The notes under the pieces are model-generated. The model was not told the DNA's origin, ran no database searches, and was given only the letters and a program-made list of their open reading frames with translations. DNA of 64,000 nt from the NCBI RefSeq assembly GCF_002950945.1, contig NZ_CP012673.1:5951001-6015000 (forward strand). Reading direction: 5' to 3'. Below, piece after piece: positions 43,225 to 52,300 of the stretch. The stretch is from Sorangium cellulosum. GTDB lineage: Bacteria > Myxococcota_A > Polyangia > Polyangiales > Polyangiaceae. How positions within the stretch are numbered: the first letter of the stretch is position 1; the number at the start of each line of letters is the position of its first letter. The position numbers and the translations under genes are program-made.

Positions 43225-44847
43225 ATGGAGCGGCTCGAGAGCTACGTCGCGGGCGCGTGGAGCGCCGGCCGAGGAAAGTCGCATGAGCTCGTCAACCCCG
43301 CGACGGAGGAGCCGATCGCGGAGACGAGCACGGAGGGGATCGATCTCGCGGCCGCGGTGGCGTTCGCGCGGACGGAGGGCGGGCCGGCGCTGCGCGCGCT
43401 CACGTTCGCCGAGCGCGGCGCGCTGCTCCGCGCCATGTCGCGCGCCGCGCACGCGCACCGCGACGCGCTCCTCGAGGTGGCGATCACGAACGGCGGCAAC
43501 ACCCGCAGCGACGCCAAGTTCGACGTCGACGGCGCGATCGGGACGCTCGCCTACTACGCCGACCTCGGGGCCCAGCTCGGCGACGCGCGCCTGCTCGTCG
43601 ACGGCGACGGCGTGCAGCTCGGGCGGTCGCCGCGCTTCTTCGGCCAGCACATCCTCGTCCCGCGCCCGGGCGTCGCGGTGCACATCAACGCGTTCAACTT
43701 CCCCGCGTGGGGGCTCGCGGAGAAGGCCGCCTGCGCGATCCTCGCGGGCATGCCGGTCATCACGAAGCCCGCGACGAGCACGGCGCTCGTCGCGTACCGG
43801 CTCATGAAGATCTTCACCGAGCACGCCCCGCTGCCCCGCGGCGCGCTCTCGTTCGTCGCCGGCCCGCCGGGCGATCTGCTCGATCACCTCGGCGGCGACG
43901 ACGTCCTCGCCTTCACCGGATCGAGCGCGACGGGCGCGGCGCTCCGGCTGCTGCCGGGCCTCGCGAGGGAGAGCGTCCGCCTCAACGTGGAGGCCGACAG
44001 CCTGAACGGCGCGGTCCTTGGCCCCGACGCCGCGCCCGGCTCCGAGACCTACGCGATGTTCCTCCGCGACGTCGCGCGCGACATGACCCAGAAGGCCGGG
44101 CAGAAGTGCACGGCGATCCGGCGGATCTTCGCGCCCGCGGAGGTCGTCGCGGCGGTGCGCGACGACCTCGTCGAGCGCCTCCGCGAGGCGCGGGTCGGCG
44201 ACCCGTCGCAGGACGGCGTCACGGTCGGTCCGCTCACCACCGCGGACCAGCGCCGCGGCGTGCGCGCGGGCATCGAGCGCCTCGCGGCGGGGGCCGCGGT
44301 GGCGATCGGCGGGAGCGGCCCCTTCGAGGCGGCCTCGGCGCGCGACGGCAAGGGGTACTTCGTGCCGCCGACGCTGCTCGTGGCCGAGGGCCCCGACGGC
44401 GCGCCCGCCGCGCACGAGCACGAGGTCTTCGGGCCGGTCGCGACGCTGTTCCCCTACGACGGGAGCGCGGCGCGCGCCGCCGAGCTGCTCTGCCGAGGCC
44501 GCGGGAGCCTCGTCTGCTCCGTCTACAGCGACGACCGCGCCTTCGCGGCGGAGGTGCTGCTCGGCGTCGCGCCGTACCACGGCCGCGTCCTGCTCGGCAG
44601 CGAGAAGATCGCCGATCAGGCGCCCGGCCCCGGCACCGTGCTCCCGCAGACGGTCCACGGGGGCCCGGGCCGCGCGGGCGGCGGCGAGGAGCTCGGCGGG
44701 CTGCGCGGGCTCCACCTGTACTCGCAGCGCACCGCGGTGCAGGGGGCGCGGCCGATCCTGGAGGCGATCCTCGGGGCCCGGGGGGGCGCCCGCGCGGACG
44801 GCGCGGCCGCAGGCGGCGACGCCGCGGATCGCGGACGCCGGGGGTAG
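43225..44847 (+). CDS. PaaZ-type aldehyde dehydrogenase
   Basis: The 540-residue product is a full aldehyde dehydrogenase. Visible signatures are HINAFNFPAWGLAEKAA (Rossmann part and Asn), KPATSTALVAYRLM, the FTGSSATG nucleotide loop, the general base Glu in LNVEADSLN and the catalytic Cys in KAGQKCTAIRR. This set matches the ALDH half of PaaZ and BoxD-type enzymes, which oxidise semialdehyde-CoA products of aromatic ring cleavage. The MaoC hydratase half of PaaZ is absent and no other paa or box gene is in the window, so the pathway is unclear. A disordered Ala/Gly tail ends it. The kinase gene begins 34 bp downstream. Confidence 0.92.
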   Translation: MERLESYVAGAWSAGRGKSHELVNPATEEPIAETSTEGIDLAAAVAFARTEGGPALRALTFAERGALLRAMSRAAHAHRDALLEVAITNGGNTRSDAKFDVDGAIGTLAYYADLGAQLGDARLLVDGDGVQLGRSPRFFGQHILVPRPGVAVHINAFNFPAWGLAEKAACAILAGMPVITKPATSTALVAYRLMKIFTEHAPLPRGALSFVAGPPGDLLDHLGGDDVLAFTGSSATGAALRLLPGLARESVRLNVEADSLNGAVLGPDAAPGSETYAMFLRDVARDMTQKAGQKCTAIRRIFAPAEVVAAVRDDLVERLREARVGDPSQDGVTVGPLTTADQRRGVRAGIERLAAGAAVAIGGSGPFEAASARDGKGYFVPPTLLVAEGPDGAPAAHEHEVFGPVATLFPYDGSAARAAELLCRGRGSLVCSVYSDDRAFAAEVLLGVAPYHGRVLLGSEKIADQAPGPGTVLPQTVHGGPGRAGGGEELGGLRGLHLYSQRTAVQGARPILEAILGARGGARADGAAAGGDAADRGRRG

Positions 44848-44881
44848 CTCTGCACGAGGACTCTATGGTGAAGTCTCGCTC

Positions 44882-46426
<1,545 letters not shown>

Positions 46427-46458
46427 GGCGGGCGCGGGCGTGCAGCCGGTCGAAGGGC

Positions 46459-46480
46459 CCGCGGCGCGTCGCGCCCGCGG
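46459..46480. terminator. Weak hairpin between convergent genes
   Basis: CCGCGGCGCG (46459-46468) and CGCGCCCGCGG (46470-46480) can pair with one bulged base, after opening a few inner pairs for a loop. It lies between the kinase and GTPase stops. No T-tract is present. Confidence 0.25.
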
Positions 46481-46483
46481 CGG

Positions 46484-49234
46484 TCACGCGCTCTCTGGCG
46501 CCGCGGGCGCCTCGAAGGCGGCCCGGAGCGCGAGCGCGCGCTGCTCGACCGCGGCCGACGCCGGCGCCGGCGCCGGCACCTCGGCCTCGGCCGACAGCGC
46601 CATCGCGAAGGCGTCGATCGCGGCCTCGACCACGCCCGCGATCGAGCGCGCCGCGAGCTCGTCCGGCGCGTCGTGCACCGCCACCATGCCCATGAGGACC
46701 GCGCGCACCTGGGCCGCCGCCCGCGCTGACGGCTCGGCGGGCGCCGCGGCGCTCCCCGCGGCCCCGCGCGTGTCCTCCGCGACGCCACGCGCGCCGCGGG
46801 CTGCGGCGTCCACGCTCGCCTCGGCCGCCGCCCTCGCGATCTCGACCGAGAGCGGCCAGCTCAGCCGCGTGACGAGCCGCTCCTGGACGTAGGCGCGGAT
46901 CCCCGGGTCCGCGCGCTTGCGCTCGTCGGGCAATGCGGCGATCGGGCGCAGGTCGGCCGCGAGCTCGCGGCGCGCAGGCTCGAGCGCCTTGTCGATGACG
47001 GCGGCGATGTTCCGCCGCTCGCGGCGCAGGTACGCCGCGCTCGCCCGGAGCCGATCGGCCGCCGCGCGCGCCCGGCGCACGGCCTCGCGGTCCTCGGCGG
47101 CGCGCGCGGAGGCCGCCTCGGCGAGCTCCGCGGCGATGCGGCCCGCCTTGCGGCGGAGCGCGCGCTCGCGGAGCGCGTCGCTCGCGTCGACGATCTGCTC
47201 GGCGAAGAGCGCCTCCACCTCGGCCCAGCCCGAGGCCGCGAGCGCCGCCTCGTCGCCGAGCCGCCCCTTGAGCGAGAGCCGCGCCGAGAAGGCGATCGGC
47301 GGCGTCAGCGAGGTGATGGCGCTCGCGGCGAGGCTGTCGCGCACGTGCGCGAGCACCGTCTCCAGGGCGTCGGGCTTCAGGCGATCCGCCTTGTTCGCGA
47401 GGATCTGCACCGGCACCCCGAGCGCGCTGATCTCGGCGAGCACCCGCCGCTCCGACTCCTTCATCGCCTGCGGCGCGTCGAGCAGCCAGACGGCGACGTG
47501 GGCCTCGTCGAACGCGCGCCGCGCCTCGGCGATGTGATCCGGGTCGGGCGCGTTGAAGCCGGGCGTGTCGAGGATCTCGACGCGCTTCAGCCGCTCGATG
47601 GGCGCGTAGATGTAGACGCGCGAGACCTTCGATCCCGCCGCCGAGAGCGCCCGGAGCGTGTCCTTCAGGGCCGCGTGCGGCACGACGCGGTCCTGGCCGC
47701 CGCGCACGACGATGCGCGCGAACGGATCGGGCGCCCAGGCGACCCAGTGGAGCGTCGCCGTCGTCGGCAGGACGCCGGTCGGCGCGACGTCCTCGCCGAG
47801 CAGCGCGTTCAGGAACGTGCTCTTGCCCGCGTTGAACTCGCCGACCACGGCGGCCCGGAGCGGCCGCTCGCGCTCGACGGCGAGCGCCTCGGTCGCCGCG
47901 AGCAGGTCGAGCCGGTCGAGGAGCTTGGCCGTGCGCGCGAGCTCGCGCAGCACCTCGCCCCAGGCGGCGACCCCCGCGCGCGGCGTGGACGACGCGTCGC
48001 GCGCCCCGGCCCCGTCGCGCGCTGCGGCCGTGTCCTCCGGGGGCGGGAGCCACGCGCGCACGATGGAGCGGCGGATGTCCTCCGCCCAGGCCGCGCCCTC
48101 GCCGGTCACGGCGTCGAGCGCGTCGAGCGCCCTCGCCGCGCCGTCCGCGCCGCCCGCCTGCGAGAGCGCCGCGGCGTCGCGCAGCCGGACGAGGTCCGGC
48201 GGCAGGAGCGGCGCGCTCGCCGCGCCGGCGCCGCCCTGGGAGGCCCGCGCGGCGAGCGCGTCGAGCGCGCCGAGGTCGCGCGTCTCGACGGCCATGCGGA
48301 GCAGCGCCGCCGCGGCGGTGCGGTCGCCCGCGGAGAGCCCGCGCGCGAGCGCCTGCCGCGCGTCGTCGCGCCGCCCCTCGGCGAAGGCGAACGCGGCGGC
48401 CCAGGTCGGCTCGTCCAGCGCGCCCGCGGCGCGGACGACGCGGCGGACACGATCGACGACGAGCACGTCGCGCGAGGCCGCGACGAGGGCGGCGCAGAGC
48501 TCCGCCGCGCCGGGGACGTCGAGCACGAGCGCCCGGAGCCCGAGGTCGAGCACCCGCGCCACGTCACCGGGCGGCAGCGCCGCCGCGGAGCCCGCCGGGG
48601 CGCTCGCCTCGGCGAGCGCGAGCCGGGCGAGGACGAGCGCGGCGCGCCCGTCGGCGACGGCGGGCTGACCGAGGATCTCCGTGGCGGCGCGCGCGCCGTC
48701 GAGGTCGCCGTGCGCGAGCGCGCACTCGGCGCGGCGGAGGGCGACGTCGCGGTCGGGCGCCGAGGAGAGCGGCGCCGGGATGCGGTCGAGCCAGCGCTGC
48801 GCGCGGGCCGGATCCCCCGCGGCGAGGTCGAGGTCGCACAGGTCGAGCAGCGCGAGGCGCGCCGCGTCGCGCTCCTCCGGCGCCGCCGCGGCGCGCTCGA
48901 GCGCGTTGCGCGCGCCGTCCCAGCCGGTGCGCTGCCCGGCGCGACCGAGGCGGAGCCACACGTCGGCGCGCCAGGGCACGCGCTTCGCGAGCTCGGACAG
49001 CGCGGTGACGACCTCCTGGTCGAGCCACGCCTCCTCCGCGGCGTCGGCCCAGAGCGCGAGCCCGACGGCCGAGTCGGGCAGGATCGAGAGGATGGTGCGC
49101 GCGTGCTCGCGGGCCTCGAGCGGCATGTCCTTCGCGAGCGCGGCCTCGGCGGCGCTGCGCTCGTTCTCCAGGCCGAGCGCGATGATCTCGACCCGGCCGA
49201 AGAATCGGTTGAGCGCCTCGACGAGCCTCGCCAT
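46484..49234 (-). CDS. Dynamin-like GTPase with N-terminal TPR region
   Basis: The ATG at 49234 gives 916 residues; the frame is open 2.7 kb further upstream but is non-coding there. Residues 1-400 are TPR/HEAT-like helices (EARDHARTILSI-type segments, ALVLARLALAEASAPAG). The GTPase domain (about 455-640) has G1 GEFNAGKST, a G2 Thr in LPTTAT, G3 LDTPGF and G4 NKAD. The last 250 residues are long helices rich in Ala/Arg/Glu as in the stalk of bacterial dynamin-like proteins. These remodel membranes; a few act in phage defence, but that role is not shown here. It is divergent from the NLR-like gene with 129 bp between. Confidence 0.88.
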   Translation of the reverse strand: MARLVEALNRFFGRVEIIALGLENERSAAEAALAKDMPLEAREHARTILSILPDSAVGLALWADAAEEAWLDQEVVTALSELAKRVPWRADVWLRLGRAGQRTGWDGARNALERAAAAPEERDAARLALLDLCDLDLAAGDPARAQRWLDRIPAPLSSAPDRDVALRRAECALAHGDLDGARAATEILGQPAVADGRAALVLARLALAEASAPAGSAAALPPGDVARVLDLGLRALVLDVPGAAELCAALVAASRDVLVVDRVRRVVRAAGALDEPTWAAAFAFAEGRRDDARQALARGLSAGDRTAAAALLRMAVETRDLGALDALAARASQGGAGAASAPLLPPDLVRLRDAAALSQAGGADGAARALDALDAVTGEGAAWAEDIRRSIVRAWLPPPEDTAAARDGAGARDASSTPRAGVAAWGEVLRELARTAKLLDRLDLLAATEALAVERERPLRAAVVGEFNAGKSTFLNALLGEDVAPTGVLPTTATLHWVAWAPDPFARIVVRGGQDRVVPHAALKDTLRALSAAGSKVSRVYIYAPIERLKRVEILDTPGFNAPDPDHIAEARRAFDEAHVAVWLLDAPQAMKESERRVLAEISALGVPVQILANKADRLKPDALETVLAHVRDSLAASAITSLTPPIAFSARLSLKGRLGDEAALAASGWAEVEALFAEQIVDASDALRERALRRKAGRIAAELAEAASARAAEDREAVRRARAAADRLRASAAYLRRERRNIAAVIDKALEPARRELAADLRPIAALPDERKRADPGIRAYVQERLVTRLSWPLSVEIARAAAEASVDAAARGARGVAEDTRGAAGSAAAPAEPSARAAAQVRAVLMGMVAVHDAPDELAARSIAGVVEAAIDAFAMALSAEAEVPAPAPASAAVEQRALALRAAFEAPAAPESA

Positions 49235-49351
49235 GGGCGGGATGAAAGCCTTGCCGGCGGGGGGGCGTCCAAGGAAAAACGATAGCGGCCAGGAGAGCCT
49301 GCAGCTTGCCGGCCCCCGAGCTCGCCCCCACGCCCTGAAGCGCTTGTTTGT

Positions 49352-49357
49352 TAGAGT
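49352..49357 (+). promoter_or_regulatory. Candidate -10 box TAGAGT of the NLR-like gene
   Basis: TAGAGT ends 6 bp before the GTG at 49364, inside a leader (TAGAGTGGC, two bases, CGTGCCGGC) repeated at 60778. No Shine-Dalgarno is present. Confidence 0.4.
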
Positions 49358-49363
49358 GGCATC

Positions 49364-52300
49364 GTGCCGGCGGACATCCTCAGGGGGCGCGTCGACGCGC
49401 TGATCGCAACCGCGCTGGAGGACGAGCTCGAGGTGGTGCTCGCGCTCGGCGAGGGCGGCCGGGACGGCTGGGAGGAGGCGCGGGATCGGGGGGGATTCCC
49501 GTACCACCTGCGCGAGATCCCGAACGACCGCGGCCAGCCGCTCCGCGTCGCCGCGGCGTGGTCGGGGCGGATGGGCGAGAGCGCCGCGGCGGCGAGGTCG
49601 CAGGCGCTGATCGACGCGCTCGATCCGGGGTGCCTCGCCGTATGCGGCGTCTGCGCCGGCAAACGCGGCGAGGTGTCGCTCGGCGACCTGATCCTCGCCG
49701 ACCGCGTCTACGTCTGCGGTGAGGGCGATCCCGGCGACGCCCGCGGCGAGGGCGCCGGCGGGACCTTCCACGAGATCGGCACCTACGACCTCGAGAAGAC
49801 GTGGGGCCTCGACGTCGTGCGCTTCGTGGTCGAGTTCGAGCGCACGACGGCGCTCGCCCGTGAGCGCCCGCCGTCGAGGCTGTCGCAGGCGTGGTGGCTC
49901 CGTCACGCGCTCTACGCGAGCCAGCTGGAGGGAGGCCCGCCGCCCGTCGCGCACCCCGAGCGGGCCCGGCGTTGCCCGGGCTGGGCCGAGCGCATCGGCG
50001 AGCTGGAGGCGCAGGGGGCGCTCCGGATCGGCGACGGCGGCCTCGAGCTCACGGAGGCGGGGATCGCGCAGGTCCGTCGGGATCGCGTGGTGCACCCGGA
50101 CGGCCCGCCGCCGGCGCGTCCGCTGCGCGTGCACATCGGCCCGATCGCGGCGGGCAAGGCGGCGCAGGAGGATCCCGGGCTGCTCGAGCGGCTGAGATCG
50201 AGCGGGCGGAGGGTGCTCGGCGCCGAGCTGGAGTCGGCGGCGATCGCCCACGTCGCGGAGCGCCTCGGGCGGCGGTCGATCATCGCGAAGGCCGTCTCGG
50301 ACCACGGCGACCGCGACCGGGACGACAGCGTCCGCGCCTTCGCGTGCCGCGCCTCGGCGGAGCTCCTCGTCGCGTTCCTGCGGCGCTACCTGCACCCCGG
50401 GCGCGCCGAGCGCGCCGATCTCGCGGAGCGAGGTGGAAGGCTGCGCCGCTTCCCCGCACGCGCGAGGGGCGGCCGCGCAGACCAGCACGGCGACGACATC
50501 CTCCTGCCGGGCGAGGGGCGCAGCGACGACTTCCTCTCGCGCGTCGAGCGCGTGTGCAGGCTGCGCGAGCCCGAGGGCGTCGAGATCGAGTGGTTCGACG
50601 CTCCCCTGCCCTTCGGCTGCTACCTGCGCGTGTCGGTCAACGAGGGCGGCATCGTCCGGATCGCGCCGCTCGCGGCGCTCGAGAGCGGCATCTCGACCGA
50701 GGCGGTCACGCTCTTCCTGGACACGATCGACGCCTCCTACCGGCGCGACGATCCCGGCCTCGTGTCCACGCTCGTCTACGGCGGCGAGCCCGCGCCGGAG
50801 GAGCTCGTCCGTTACGCCGGCGCGCGGCGCGTGCGCCTCGTGCGGTTCCTCGAGTACCAGGGCCTCATCGACTTCCGCGGTTACCTTTCGTGGCAGAACG
50901 CGCGCCTGGAGCGGGACCCCACCTACCCGCCGGGGCTCTACGTCGACCAGCGGATCGCGATCACGGTGGGCCAGGAGGAGGCGCTGCGCGAGCGCGCGCT
51001 CGACGCGTTCGCCGAGCTGCTCGACTCGGAGCACAGCCGGTTCGTGCTGGTGCTCGGCGACTTCGGCACGGGCAAGACGTTCCTCCTGCACGAGCTCGCG
51101 CGGCGGATGGGCAAGGCGGGCGGCCCGCTGACGCCGGTGCTCATCGAGATGCGCGCGCTGGAGAAGGCGCGCGATCTGAACGCGCTCGTCGCGCAGCACC
51201 TCGCGCTCGCCGGGATGGGCAAGATCGACCTCCCCGCCTTCCGGCACATGCTCGCCGAGGGCCGCATCGCGCTGCTCTTCGACGGCTTCGACGAGCTCGC
51301 GTTCCGCGTGACGTACGACCGCGCGGTCGAGCATTTCGACACGCTGATCCAGGCGGCGCAGGGCAAGGCGGCGAAGGTCGTGGTCACGAGCCGGAGCCAG
51401 CATTTCATCTCGGAGCAGCAGGTGAGGTCGGCGCTCGCGGAGAAGGCCGCGCTCTTGCCCGGCTACCGGCTCGCGCGGCTCTTGCCGTTCACCGAGCCGC
51501 AGATCCGCCGGTTTTTGGTGAACCGGCTCGGCGACGAGGAGGCCGCCGGCGCGCGCATGCAGCTGCTCGCGGACGTGAGGGACCTGCTCGGCCTGTCGGC
51601 GAACCCGCGGATGCTCGGGTTCATCACGGAGATCGAGGAGGCGCAGCTCCGGCAGGCGAAGGCGGGCGACGGGGAGATCACCTCGGCGGGCCTGTACAAG
51701 CTGCTCCTGGATCGGTGGCTCGTCTGGGAGTACGAGCGCGCCCACCCGAAGGGCGCGCAGCCGGGGCTGTCCGTGGCGCAGCGGTGGCGGGCGGTGACGG
51801 AGCTCGCGCTGCGGCTGTGGCACCGGACGGAGCAGAGCGTGAACGTCCGCGAGCTGCCGGCGGATCTGATCGCGGCGCTGCAGGCGCTCGGCCGGCACGA
51901 GCTCGAGGTCGGGGTGACGGCGCACCAGATCGGCTCGGGGACGCTGCTCGTGTGGGACGACCAGGAGAACTTCCGGTTCATCCACCAGTCGGTGCTCGAG
52001 TGGCTCGTGGCGCGGGAGGCCGCGGACGAGGTCCGGCGCGCCGGCGAGGCGGCGGCGCTCGCCCAGCGGGAGGTGAGCGACCTGATGGCCGACTTCTTCG
52101 GGGCGCTCGCGGGGCGGGCGGCGGCGGAGCGGTGGGTGCGGTCGGCACTCGGCGGGGCGTGGGGCGCGGTGGCCGCGGCGAACGCGCTGCGGATCGACGG
52201 GCGCATGGGGCTCGGCGTGCGCGAGCGGATGAACCTCGCGGGGGCGGACCTGCGGGGGCAGGATCTCTCGGGGAAGGACCTCAGCGGGTGCGACTTGCGC

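Noticed and set aside
46484..51985. A single 1,833-codon minus-strand gene
   Set aside because: Only the part up to 49234 looks like protein; the rest is antisense to the NLR-like gene.
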